From positions 186,001 through 250,000 of the forward strand of contig DATCMB010000018.1 of NCBI GenBank assembly GCA_036563615.1: DNA of 64,000 bases, read 5' to 3'. Under the pieces are notes generated by a model. That model was not told where the DNA came from and did no database searches. It saw only the letters and a program-made list of their open reading frames with translations. Origin of the DNA: Candidatus Binatia bacterium (GTDB taxonomy: Bacteria; Desulfobacterota; Binatia; UBA12015). This document shows, piece by piece, positions 34,007 through 42,744 of this stretch; position 1 is the stretch's first letter, and the number at the start of each line of letters is the position of its first letter. The position numbers and the translations under genes were made by a program.

Positions 34007-35398
34007 ATGCACACGGCGACGGCCCCTTCCGACGACGCCCGCAGCGCCGACCTGCTCGCCCTCGTCGACGAGTCCCTGCTCGACGCGACGGTCGCGCACC
34101 TGCAACGTCTGATCCGCTTCGAAACCGTCAATCCGCCGGGCAATGAAGCGCCGGCGGTAGCGTACGTCGCCGACGTGCTGCGCCGCGAGGGGCTCGAGCC
34201 GGTGGTCCTCGAGTCGGCGCCGGGCCGCGCAAACCTCGTCTGCCGGATCGTCGGCAACGGACACCAGGGGCCGCTGATGCTCGCCTCGCACATCGACGTC
34301 GTCGAGGTCGAGCGCGCGAGCTGGCGCCGCGACCCGTTCGGCGGCGAGATCGCCGAGGGCTGCATCTGGGGCCGCGGCGCGGTCGACATGAAGGGCAAGC
34401 TCGCGATGGACCTCGCCGCGATGACCGCGCTCGCCCGCTCGCGGCGCCGTCCCGACCGCGACGTCGTGATGGCGGTGGTCGCGGACGAGGAGGCGGGCTG
34501 CCGCTACGGCTCGCGCTGGCTCGCGGAGAACCATCCCGAGATGGTCCGCGCGGCGGTGTGCCTGAACGAGGTCGGCGGCTTCTCGATGCCGCTGCTCGGC
34601 GTGCGCTACTACCCGATCCAGGTCGCGGAGAAGGGCGTCTGCTGGCTGCGCTTGACGTTCCGCGGCGTGCCCGGACACGGCAGCGTGCCGCGCTCCGACA
34701 GCGCGCCCGTCAAGCTCGCGCGCGCGATCGCGAAGCTGGGCGAGACGCGGCTGCCGCTGCACATCACGCCCGAGGCGACGAAGTTCATCGAGTCGCTCGC
34801 CGAGCACCAGCCGTTGCCGGTGGCGCTCGCGCTGCGTGGCCTCACCACGCCGTACCTCGCGAGCACGGTGCTCGACTACGGTCTGCGCGACCCGCAGCAG
34901 CGCCAGGGCATGGAGGCGATCCTGCGCAACACCGTGTCGCCGACGGTGGTGCGTGCCGGCAACAAGACCAACGTCATCCCCGGCGTCGCGACCGTCGAGC
35001 TCGACGGCCGCACGCTGCCCGGACAGACGCTCGAGGACCTGCTGCGCGAGGTGCGCGCGGTGATCGGCGAGGAGTTCGAGGTCGAGATCCTCGAGAGCCT
35101 CGAGCCGGTGGTGACCTCGTCCGACACGCCCGAATTCGAGATTTTGTGCTCGACGCTGCGCGACCACGACCCCGACGGAATCCCGGTGCCGTGGCTGATC
35201 CCGGGCTTCACCGACGACAAGTTCTGGGCCGCGCTCGGCGCGCGCTGCTACGGCTTCGCGCCGCTCAAGCTGCCGGAGGGCATCAGCTTCCAGACCATGT
35301 TCCACGGCCACGACGAGCGCGTCCCGGTCGACGGCTACCGCTGGGGAATCCGCACCTACGTCGACGCCGTGGGCCGGCTTGCATACGAGCACGTCTGA
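34007..35398 (+). CDS. M20-family metallopeptidase (ArgE/DapE-like)
   Basis: A 463-residue di-zinc hydrolase. It has ETVNPPGNE near residue 43, LASHIDVVEVE (metal His/Asp) near 92, WGRGAVDMKGKLAMDLAAM (bridging Asp), and VADEEAGCRYGSRW (catalytic Glu pair). The lid domain RLTFRGVPGHGSVP and the C-terminal FHGHDERVPVDGYRWG (metal His) follow. It belongs to the amidohydrolase/peptidase group including carboxypeptidase G2, ArgE and DapE; the substrate is not predictable. The ATG at 34007 lies 26 bases after the anti-sigma gene. The aminotransferase follows 15 bases downstream, suggesting an amino-acid or amide catabolic pair. Confidence 0.9.
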   Translation: MHTATAPSDDARSADLLALVDESLLDATVAHLQRLIRFETVNPPGNEAPAVAYVADVLRREGLEPVVLESAPGRANLVCRIVGNGHQGPLMLASHIDVVEVERASWRRDPFGGEIAEGCIWGRGAVDMKGKLAMDLAAMTALARSRRRPDRDVVMAVVADEEAGCRYGSRWLAENHPEMVRAAVCLNEVGGFSMPLLGVRYYPIQVAEKGVCWLRLTFRGVPGHGSVPRSDSAPVKLARAIAKLGETRLPLHITPEATKFIESLAEHQPLPVALALRGLTTPYLASTVLDYGLRDPQQRQGMEAILRNTVSPTVVRAGNKTNVIPGVATVELDGRTLPGQTLEDLLREVRAVIGEEFEVEILESLEPVVTSSDTPEFEILCSTLRDHDPDGIPVPWLIPGFTDDKFWAALGARCYGFAPLKLPEGISFQTMFHGHDERVPVDGYRWGIRTYVDAVGRLAYEHV

Positions 35399-35413
35399 CG
35401 CGACGGTGACCGG

Positions 35414-36583
35414 GTGTCTGCTGAGCTGAACCCACCACGCCGCATCCTGCTCGGTCCCGGACCGAGCGACGTCCACCCGCGCGTCCTGCGCGCGCTCGCG
35501 ACCCCGCTGGTCGGCCACCTCGACCCGGCCTTCGTCGCGCTGATGGAGGAGGTGAAGGAGCTTCTGCGGGCGACCTTCCGCACGCGCAATCGCCTCACCT
35601 TCCCGATCTCGGCGACGGGCAGCGCGGGCATGGAGGCCGTGCTGGTCAATCTTCTCGAGCCCGGCGACGTCGCGGTGATCTGCGTGAACGGCGTGTTCGG
35701 CGGGCGGATGGTCGAGATCGCGCGGCGCTGCGGCGCCCACGTGGTCCCGGTCGAGGTGCCGTGGGGCGAGGTGATCGACGTCGAACGTCTGCGCAGCGCG
35801 CTCGACGCGCTGCCGCAGGGCAAGAAGGCGCGCCTCGTCGCCGCGGTGCACGCCGAGACCTCGACCGGCGCGCGCCAGCCGCTCGAGGAGCTGTCGCGTC
35901 TCGCGCACGAGCGCGACGCGCTGTTCGTCGTCGACACCGTGACCTCGCTCGGCGGCACGCCGGTCGAGGTCGACGCCTGGGGCATCGACGCCTGCTACAG
36001 CGGCACGCAGAAGTGCTTGTCGTGCCCGCCCGGCCTCTCGCCAGTGACGTTCGGCGAGCGCGCGCTCGAGCGCGTGCGCGCGCGCAAGACTCCGGTGCAG
36101 AGCTGGTACCTCGACGTGAGCCTGCTCGAGCAGTACTGGGGCTCGGACCGCGTCTACCACCACACCGCGCCGGTCTCGATGGTGTACGCGCTCTACGAGG
36201 CGCTGCGGATCGTGCACGAGGAAGGGCTCGAGGCGCGCTTCGCGCGTCACCTGCGCAACCACCGTGCGCTGGTCGCGGGGCTCGACGCGCTGGGACTCGC
36301 GATGCCGGTCGCACCCGAGCACCGCTTGCCGATGCTGAACGCGGTGTCGGTGCCCGACGGCGTCGACGAGGCCGGCGTGCGCAAGCAGCTCCTCGACGAG
36401 CACGGCATCGAGATCGGCGCCGGGCTCGGTCCGTGGAAGGGGCGCGTCTGGCGGATCGGCTTGATGGGCGAGTCGTCGACCGCGGGCAACGTCCTGCTGG
36501 TGCTGCACGCGCTCGGCGAGACGCTCGGGCGCACGAGCACCGGCGCGCTCGCGGCCGCCGAGCAGGTGCTCGCTTCTGCTTGA
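35414..36583 (+). CDS. Class V PLP aminotransferase (alanine-glyoxylate/serine-pyruvate type)
   Basis: A 389-residue aminotransferase. It has [17 protein letters not shown] at the start, [17 protein letters not shown] for cofactor phosphate binding, [17 protein letters not shown] with the ring-contacting Asp, and the Schiff-base lysine in [34 protein letters not shown] is typical of alanine-glyoxylate and serine-glyoxylate aminotransferases. The start is GTG 35414, 15 bases after the M20 peptidase. It is distinct from the AEP transaminase in the phosphonate operon. Confidence 0.9.
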   Translation: MSAELNPPRRILLGPGPSDVHPRVLRALATPLVGHLDPAFVALMEEVKELLRATFRTRNRLTFPISATGSAGMEAVLVNLLEPGDVAVICVNGVFGGRMVEIARRCGAHVVPVEVPWGEVIDVERLRSALDALPQGKKARLVAAVHAETSTGARQPLEELSRLAHERDALFVVDTVTSLGGTPVEVDAWGIDACYSGTQKCLSCPPGLSPVTFGERALERVRARKTPVQSWYLDVSLLEQYWGSDRVYHHTAPVSMVYALYEALRIVHEEGLEARFARHLRNHRALVAGLDALGLAMPVAPEHRLPMLNAVSVPDGVDEAGVRKQLLDEHGIEIGAGLGPWKGRVWRIGLMGESSTAGNVLLVLHALGETLGRTSTGALAAAEQVLASA

Positions 36584-36629
36584 CGGTGGGGCAGGTCGGC
36601 GGCGCCGCCGCGCGACCGGACGAAACCTC

Positions 36630-37787
36630 GTGAGCCGCGGACGCACGCTCGTGGCGGCGGCCGTGCTGGTCGGCGCGACGGCGCTGGTCGCCGCGGCGGT
36701 GGCGCTCGTCACGCCGAGCGACGCGCGCGCCGGCACGTCCTCGTCGCAGTCGTCCGGCAAGCCGGCGTCGAGCGCGCAGACGGAGAGTCCGGAGAAGTCG
36801 CGCGCGCAGACCTCGAGCGCACGATCGTCACGCACGCAGACGTCGACCGCCTTCACCGACCACGGCGATCGTGCCGCCCTGCGCCGCGCCGTCAGCGAGG
36901 CGCTCGGCAAGCTCGCGCCGCGCGCGGAAGCCAAGGACGCGAGCGCGCAGACGCGAACGGTCGTCCGCGGCCTGCGCGCGCTGCGCGATGCGCTCGCGCG
37001 TCCTGACGCCGATCTCGCGAAGATCTTGGCGGAGCGCTTCACCGCGTCGCCGTTCCGCCCGATCTTCGTCACCGGCTACCACGAGCCGACGCTGTCCGCG
37101 CGACGCAAGCGCGACGGCCGCTTCCGCTACCCGGTCTACGCGATGCCGCCCGGCGGAACGGACCTGCCGACGCGCGCCGAGATCGAGAACGGCGCGCTCG
37201 ACGGGCGCGGGCTCGAGCTGTTCTACACCGACGACCCGATCGAGCTCTTCTTCCTGCACGTCCAGGGCTCGGGTCGCCTCGTGCTCGACGACGGCTCGAC
37301 GGTGCGCGTGGGCTTCGCCGGCAGCAACGGCAAGACCTACCGCTCGATCGGCGTCGAGCTCGTCGAGCGCGGCGTGTTCCGGCCGACGGAGGCGACCGCG
37401 CCGGCGATCAAGAAGTGGCTGCGCGAGCACCCCGACGAGGCTCCGGCGGTGATGCGCACGAACCCACGTTACGTGTTCTTCGCCGTGCGCGAGTCCTCGC
37501 CGGACGCGCAACAGGGGCCGCGCGGCGCGCTCGGCGTGCCGCTCGTCGCCTGGCGCTCGGTCGCGGTCGACCCTGACGTCGTGCCGCTCGGCAGCATCGG
37601 GCACCTATCGGTCGAGCTGCCCGGCGGCGAGCGCTTCTCGTCGCTGGTGATCGCGATGGACACCGGCACGGCGATCAAGGGACGCGGCCGGATCGATCTC
37701 TTCTGCGGCAGCGACGAGAAGGCGGAACGAGTGGCGGGCGAGCTGCGCCACCGCGGCCGCATCGCCTGGCTCGAGCCCCGGTCCTGA
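36630..37787 (+). CDS. mltA: Membrane-bound lytic murein transglycosylase A (MltA)
   Basis: A 385-residue exported enzyme. An N-terminal hydrophobic segment (TLVAAAVLVGATALVAAAVALV) acts as signal peptide or anchor, followed by a Ser/Thr/Ala-rich linker to about residue 70. The MltA domain follows: FVTGYHEPTLSARR, TRAEIENGALDGRGLELFY, FFLHVQGSGRLVLDDG. The 3D domain at the C-terminus has DPDVVPLGS, AMDTGTAIKGRGRIDLFCG with its conserved aspartates. It cleaves peptidoglycan glycan strands to 1,6-anhydromuropeptides in the periplasm. No lipobox is seen, unlike E. coli MltA. Start GTG 36630. Confidence 0.92.
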   Translation: MSRGRTLVAAAVLVGATALVAAAVALVTPSDARAGTSSSQSSGKPASSAQTESPEKSRAQTSSARSSRTQTSTAFTDHGDRAALRRAVSEALGKLAPRAEAKDASAQTRTVVRGLRALRDALARPDADLAKILAERFTASPFRPIFVTGYHEPTLSARRKRDGRFRYPVYAMPPGGTDLPTRAEIENGALDGRGLELFYTDDPIELFFLHVQGSGRLVLDDGSTVRVGFAGSNGKTYRSIGVELVERGVFRPTEATAPAIKKWLREHPDEAPAVMRTNPRYVFFAVRESSPDAQQGPRGALGVPLVAWRSVAVDPDVVPLGSIGHLSVELPGGERFSSLVIAMDTGTAIKGRGRIDLFCGSDEKAERVAGELRHRGRIAWLEPRS

Positions 37788-37823
37788 CCGGCTCCCAGGC
37801 GCCGCGCGCTTTTCCTCTGGCGA

Positions 37824-37840
37824 CGCCCCACGCCGGGGCG
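37824..37840 (+). terminator. Candidate terminator hairpin after mltA
   Basis: CGCCCC (37824-37829), loop ACGCC, GGGGCG (37835-37840) form a perfect 6-base stem 37 bases after the mltA stop. No T-run follows. It could also be part of the leader of the downstream FecR-domain gene. Confidence 0.4.
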
Positions 37841-37934
37841 CATGATCAGCGCATCCTCGACGCTGGTCGTGTGTTTGAACCAGGGTCGGTGGTGCACGCC
37901 AGGGGCGTCGCGGACCGGCGGCAGGAGCAAGACG

Positions 37935-40532
37935 ATGAAGACCCGGAGCTCTCGATCGGGGTTCCTGCACGGGCGTCGCGCCCGGGCCGGAGCCCTCGGC
38001 CTGCTGGCCGCGCTCGGCCTGCTCGTGGCCTCGGGCGGCCTCGCCGCCGCCGCATCCGACGTCGAGCTGACGGACCGACCGAAGGACGAGCCCGGCGTCG
38101 CCCGGGTCAGCCTGATCGAGGGCGAGGCGTCGTATCTGCGCGGTGACGCCGACGACTGGACCGGCGTGTCGGTCAACGCGCCGCTCGTCACCGGCGACCG
38201 CTTCTACTCTGGCGCCGCGTCGCGCGCCGAGATCCAGCTCGCGCCGGCGGTCTACGCCCGCCTCGCGAGCGAGACCGAGATCGGCATGCTCGAGCTCGGT
38301 CCCGACACGACCCAGGTGCGGATGACGCTCGGCCTCGCGACCTTCCGCGTCCGGCGCGACCCGGGTGAGCGCCACGTCGAGATCGACACCCCGGGTGCGG
38401 CGATCGTCGTGCGCGAGGCCGGCGTGTACCGCGTCTCGGTCGACCGCGACGGCGACACCGACGTCCAGGTGCGCGAGGGCGAGGCGGCGGTCTACGTCGG
38501 CGGCGAGCGCTACCGTCTCACGATCGGCCGCGGCGCCAAGATCACCGGCACCGGCAGCGACGCTCGCCCGAGCCTGTACTCGATCGAGGGCGGCGACGCC
38601 TGGGACGAGTGGGAGGCGCAGCGCGCCCGCCGCGTCGAGCAGGCGCAGAGCTATCGCTACGTCAGCGAGGAGATCTACGGCGCCGAGGACCTCGACGAGC
38701 ACGGCGACTGGGATCAGCACCCCGAGTACGGGCCGGTCTGGCGGCCGCGCGACGTTCCGGTCGGCTGGGCGCCGTACACCGACGGCCGCTGGGTCTGGGT
38801 CGATCCGTGGGGCTGGACGTGGCTCGACTACGCTCCCTGGGGCTGGGCGCCGTTCCACTACGGCCGCTGGGTCTACTACGGCGGCTACTGGGGCTGGGCG
38901 CCGGGGCCGATCGTCGCGGCCCCGGTCTACGCTCCGGCGCTCGTCGGCTGGTACGGCGGTTGGGGCGGCGGCGTCTCGGTGTCGATCGGCATCGGCTTCG
39001 GCAGCATCGGCTGGGTGCCGCTCGGCTGGGGCGAGCCGTGCTTCCCGTGGTGGGGTGGCTGGGGCGGCGTGGTGATCGGCAGCCCGTGGTGGGGCGGCTG
39101 GGGCGGCCCGCGCATCGTCAACAACTACTTCATCACCAAGAACATCACGAACATCAATATAAAAGATGTCGAGTTCGTGAACCGGCGCCACCCGGGCGGC
39201 TTCTCGAGCATGCCGGTGCCGGACTTCCGGCGCGGCGGCCGCGTCATGCCGGTGAACGCGCGGGACGCGAGCGGCATGCGTCCGGTGGGCGGTCGGCTTC
39301 CGGTCGTGCCGACCCGCGACAGCTTGCCGGCGACGAACCCGTCGCGGGTCGGGGTGACGCGCACGGCGCAGCCGCCGCGCGACGCGCTCGACCGTCGCGT
39401 GGTGTCGGCGCGCACGCCGGTCGGCGGTCAGCCGAGCTTCGAGCGCAAGCTGCCGCTGGTCGAGCGCAATCAGGGAGCGCCGCTCACGCCGACGACGCTG
39501 CGTCAGATGGCGGCCGAGAGCGGTCGCACGCCGGCCGTGCGCAGCGTCGCTGCGGTCGGACGCGACGAAGTCGGCGCGCGCGCGATGCCGAGCGGCCGCG
39601 AGGCGCTCGCACGGACGCCGACCTCGCAGCCGGACGGCGGACGCAGCGCGCCGACGCGTCGGAGCATGACCTTCGAGGGCAACGGCGACGCTCGGACCGC
39701 GTCGCGCGGGGTTCCGCGTCCGCCGACGCTGAGCCATCGCGGCGACATGCCGGTCGCGCCGCGCGAGGGCGGTGCGTCGCGGCAGCCGTACGTCGCGCAA
39801 CGTCCGGCGTTCGACGGCGACGCGTCGTCGGGCTCCTCGCGTGGCGCGACCGCGCCGCGCACGACGTCGCGCGAGGGCTCGGTCGGCACGTCGCGCTCAC
39901 CCGGCTCCCCCAGCGTACGTTCGATGCCGAACGGCGCGCGCGGCGACGTGCGCGCACAGGCACCTTCACGCAGCTCGCGCACGCTGGGCTCGAATCCGTC
40001 GGGTTCCCGCACGCTGGGCTCCAGCCCGTCGGTGCGCTCGGCGCCCACGACGCGAGAGAACGCTCCGCGCACCTACTTCTCGCAGCCGCGCACGCTCTCC
40101 CGTCCGGACGGTGGCGGGAGGCAGGCGGACGGCTACGCGGCCGTCGCGCCGCGCTCGCTGCCGAGCGGAAGGTCCTACGGCGGTACCACCGCGCCGTCGC
40201 GCGGGGCGCCGCAGGTGCGCTCCGCGCCGACGCGCTCGTACGGATCGCCCAGCACCTCTGCGCCCGGTGCGTACTCCGCGCCCCGAACGTCGTCCGCGCC
40301 ACGGACGTACTCCGCGCCGCGGAGCTACTCCGCGCCCAGCACGTCCTCGGCGCCGCGGACGTACTCCGCGCCGTCCTCGGGCTTCTCGCGCGGCTCGTCC
40401 GCGCCGTCGGTGCGGTCGTACTCCGGCTCGTCGATGAGCCGCGGCTTCTCCGGCGGTGGCGGCGGACGCTCGATGGGCCGCAGCATGGGCAGCGTGGGCG
40501 GCGGCATGCGCGGCGGCGCACGCGGACGCTAG
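37935..40532 (+). CDS. Exported FecR-domain/DUF6600 protein with Ser/Pro/Arg-rich repeat tail
   Basis: An 865-residue exported protein. The signal peptide covers residues 1-40 (GALGLLAALGLLVASGGLAAAAS). A FecR-like beta domain follows: VSLIEGEASYLRGDADDW, PLVTGDRFYSGAASRAEI, then VREGEAAVYVGGERY. Next comes the DUF6600 Trp/Tyr-rich repeat (WDQHPEYGPVWRPRDVPVGW, DGRWVWVDPWGWTWLDY) and a Gly/Trp stretch. The last 400 residues are disordered, Arg/Ser/Pro-rich, ending in Gly-rich SMGRSMGS. AGGAG precedes the ATG at 37935. Proteins of this build are common in deltaproteobacteria; their role is unknown, probably envelope-associated. Confidence 0.85.
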   Translation: MKTRSSRSGFLHGRRARAGALGLLAALGLLVASGGLAAAASDVELTDRPKDEPGVARVSLIEGEASYLRGDADDWTGVSVNAPLVTGDRFYSGAASRAEIQLAPAVYARLASETEIGMLELGPDTTQVRMTLGLATFRVRRDPGERHVEIDTPGAAIVVREAGVYRVSVDRDGDTDVQVREGEAAVYVGGERYRLTIGRGAKITGTGSDARPSLYSIEGGDAWDEWEAQRARRVEQAQSYRYVSEEIYGAEDLDEHGDWDQHPEYGPVWRPRDVPVGWAPYTDGRWVWVDPWGWTWLDYAPWGWAPFHYGRWVYYGGYWGWAPGPIVAAPVYAPALVGWYGGWGGGVSVSIGIGFGSIGWVPLGWGEPCFPWWGGWGGVVIGSPWWGGWGGPRIVNNYFITKNITNINIKDVEFVNRRHPGGFSSMPVPDFRRGGRVMPVNARDASGMRPVGGRLPVVPTRDSLPATNPSRVGVTRTAQPPRDALDRRVVSARTPVGGQPSFERKLPLVERNQGAPLTPTTLRQMAAESGRTPAVRSVAAVGRDEVGARAMPSGREALARTPTSQPDGGRSAPTRRSMTFEGNGDARTASRGVPRPPTLSHRGDMPVAPREGGASRQPYVAQRPAFDGDASSGSSRGATAPRTTSREGSVGTSRSPGSPSVRSMPNGARGDVRAQAPSRSSRTLGSNPSGSRTLGSSPSVRSAPTTRENAPRTYFSQPRTLSRPDGGGRQADGYAAVAPRSLPSGRSYGGTTAPSRGAPQVRSAPTRSYGSPSTSAPGAYSAPRTSSAPRTYSAPRSYSAPSTSSAPRTYSAPSSGFSRGSSAPSVRSYSGSSMSRGFSGGGGGRSMGRSMGSVGGGMRGGARGR
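40270..40378 (+). repeat. 18-bp in-frame tandem repeat (SAP-R/S-T/S-Y units)
   Basis: ACTCCGCGCC recurs at 40273, 40309, 40327 and 40363, spaced by multiples of 18 bases. The array encodes six-residue units of the type SAPRTY/SAPRSY/SAPSTS inside the C-terminal tail of the FecR-domain protein. It is a coding microsatellite-like array that could vary in copy number. Confidence 0.7.
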
Positions 40533-40658
40533 CTTCCCGATCGACCGCCAGCGACACGCCCGCGCGCCAGCTCACGATCGAGCACGGCACGCGCACGCGC
40601 CGACCGCAAAGAATCAGCATTGCCTGCGGCGTGGGGACCTTGATAGCGAGCCCAGGAT

Positions 40659-40676
40659 GCCGGACGACCGTCCGGC
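40659..40676 (+). promoter_or_regulatory. Leader hairpin before the secreted hydrolase gene
   Basis: GCCGGAC (40659-40665), loop GACC, GTCCGGC (40670-40676) form a perfect 7-base stem that ends about ten bases before the GGAGG ribosome-binding site of the next gene. It may end upstream transcription or influence translation of the hydrolase. Confidence 0.4.
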
Positions 40677-40695
40677 CCAGCGTCGGAGGTCCTGA

Positions 40696-42672
40696 ATGCG
40701 CCGCTCCCGTATCCTGCTCGCCGCCTTCCTGCTGCTCGCACCTGCCCCTGCCGCGGCGGTCGAGGCGGTCTTCGATCCCAACGGCGTCTCGTTCTACGAC
40801 ATGCCGTTCCCGTTCGAGCTGCGCCGCGACCCGGACGGCACGGTGTCGCTGGCGAACTTTCCGTTCCCGGGCGGCAACCCGCTGATCGGCGCCTATCGCG
40901 ACTCGCTCGAGCGCACCGAAGGCTTCGGCATCAACTCCGGCGTGTTCTTCAAGTTCGACGGCGACATCGACCCTTCGTCGCTGCCCGCGAATCCGGAGGC
41001 GTCGCGCGCGCCCGGCTCGAGCGTCTTCCTGATCAACATCGACACGTCGTCGCGCAATCGAAGGCAGCGCACGCCGCTCTGGATCGAGTACCGCTCGGTC
41101 GGCGACGAATGGCGCGACGATCACCTGCTCGGGATCATGCCGGTGCCCGGTCACCCGCTCGAGCCCGACACGCTCTACGCCGCGGTGATCACCGACGACC
41201 TGCTCGGCGACGACGCGCTCCCGGTGACGCCGTCGCCGTTCATCGAGCGCATGCGCGATCTCACCGCGCAGGGCGCGTACGAGAAGAAGGCGCTGCCGCT
41301 CTACCGCAAGCTCTGGCGGCAGCTCGAGCGCTTCGAGGGGATTCCGCGTGACCGCGTGGTCGCGGCCACCGTGTTCCGCACCGGCGACGCGACGCGCAAG
41401 CTCGAGGTGGCCGCGCGCTGGATTCGCTCGAAGGTACGCCCCGTTGCGACGAATCTTGCGCTCGACGTGGCACGCTCGAACGGTCACTACTGGGTGTTCA
41501 CCGGCCAGTTCCAGGCGCCGCAGTTCCAGAACGGCACGCCGCCGTTCAGCGATCCGGGCACCGGCATCTTCCAGTTCGACAAGAACGGGCGGCCGATCGT
41601 GCAGCGCGTGGAGACGCTGAACTTCGTGCTCACGGTGCCCAAGGAGCGAGAGGACGGCACGATCGTGATGCCCAAGAGCGGCTGGCCGATCGCGCCCTAC
41701 ATGCACGGCACCGGCGGCAGCCGGAACAGCTTCATCAACGACGGCACCGCGGGACGTCTCGCGAGCGCCGGCATCGCGTCGCTCGGCATCGACCAGCCGC
41801 TGCACGGCCTGCGCGCCGGTGCGACGCCCGACGGGTCGAACTTCTACAACCCGCTGAACCCGGACTCCTTGCGCGACAACCCGCTGCAGGCCGCCGCGGA
41901 CTCGCTCGCCGTCCACCAGCTCGTGCGGCGTCTGGCGATCGAGCCGACGCTGATCAACGTCGCGCCGGGGGCCGGATTCGTCGCGACCAAGCGCAAAATT
42001 CGCTTCGACCGCAAGCGCATCTCCTACATGGGGCACTCGCAGGGCGCGACCACCGGTCCGCTGTTCCTCGCCGTCGCGAGCAACGTGCAGGGTGGCGTGC
42101 TGTCGGCAGGCGGCGGTCACCTGCTGGTGAACATCCTGACCCGCGAGCAGGAGTTCTTCGCCGGGCTCAAGCTGCGCGAGCTGGTCTCGCTCCTGCTCGG
42201 CGGACCGGTCGACCTGTTCCATCCGGCGCTGCACCTGCTGCAGATGGGCAGCGAGGTGTCGGACCCGGTCGCGTACGCGCCGTTGTTCGCCAAGCGACGC
42301 AAGGGCCCGCCGCTGTCGATTCTCTTCACGCACGGCACCGCGGACGCCTACGTGACGACGCCGATGACGGCGTCGATGGTGGTGGCCGCGGGCTATCCGC
42401 TGGTCGCGCCGACCTTCCCGCCGATCGCCTTCCCGGAGCTGCCCGGGTACCAGTACCAAGAGGCGTTCGATCTCGCGGGGCTTCCGACGCTGGTGGCGCC
42501 GGTGTCGGGCAACCTCGTGAAGGGCAAGCGCCTCGCGACCGGTGGCATGGTGCTCTACGACGGACAGGGCCACTTCCCGGTGTTCAACTTCGCGCCGGCG
42601 ATCACGCAGTGGACGACCTTCATGCGGACGCTCGCGTACGACCCGGTGCCGACGATTTCGGTGCAGCCGTAA
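40696..42672 (+). CDS. Secreted alpha/beta-hydrolase (bacterial lipase/virulence-factor-like)
   Basis: A 658-residue exported hydrolase. The signal peptide is MRRSRILLAAFLLLAPAPAAA. Residues 25-330 resemble the N-terminal domain of large bacterial lipases: FDPNGVSFYDMPFPFELRRD, SSVFLINIDTSSRNRR, PDTLYAAVITDDL. The catalytic domain has YMGHSQGATTGPLFLA (nucleophile Ser), LFTHGTADAYVTT (likely Asp), and YDGQGHFPVFN (likely His). It probably hydrolyses a lipid or polyester outside the cytoplasm; a lipase or esterase call is as far as the sequence goes. GGAGG lies upstream of the ATG. A strong hairpin follows the stop. Confidence 0.87.
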   Translation: MRRSRILLAAFLLLAPAPAAAVEAVFDPNGVSFYDMPFPFELRRDPDGTVSLANFPFPGGNPLIGAYRDSLERTEGFGINSGVFFKFDGDIDPSSLPANPEASRAPGSSVFLINIDTSSRNRRQRTPLWIEYRSVGDEWRDDHLLGIMPVPGHPLEPDTLYAAVITDDLLGDDALPVTPSPFIERMRDLTAQGAYEKKALPLYRKLWRQLERFEGIPRDRVVAATVFRTGDATRKLEVAARWIRSKVRPVATNLALDVARSNGHYWVFTGQFQAPQFQNGTPPFSDPGTGIFQFDKNGRPIVQRVETLNFVLTVPKEREDGTIVMPKSGWPIAPYMHGTGGSRNSFINDGTAGRLASAGIASLGIDQPLHGLRAGATPDGSNFYNPLNPDSLRDNPLQAAADSLAVHQLVRRLAIEPTLINVAPGAGFVATKRKIRFDRKRISYMGHSQGATTGPLFLAVASNVQGGVLSAGGGHLLVNILTREQEFFAGLKLRELVSLLLGGPVDLFHPALHLLQMGSEVSDPVAYAPLFAKRRKGPPLSILFTHGTADAYVTTPMTASMVVAAGYPLVAPTFPPIAFPELPGYQYQEAFDLAGLPTLVAPVSGNLVKGKRLATGGMVLYDGQGHFPVFNFAPAITQWTTFMRTLAYDPVPTISVQP

Positions 42673-42687
42673 CGCGCGCGTTCACCG

Positions 42688-42716
42688 CGGCGGCGAGCCG
42701 ATGCGGCTCGCCGCCG
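42688..42716 (+). terminator. 12-bp-stem hairpin after the secreted hydrolase
   Basis: CGGCGGCGAGCC (42688-42699), loop GATGC, GGCTCGCCGCCG (42705-42716) form a perfect 12-base GC-rich stem 15 bases after the stop. No T-run follows, but the stem is the most stable in the window and is a likely transcription end. Confidence 0.55.
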
Positions 42717-42744
42717 AGCGTCGCAGGGTGTAGGCCTGACGCTG

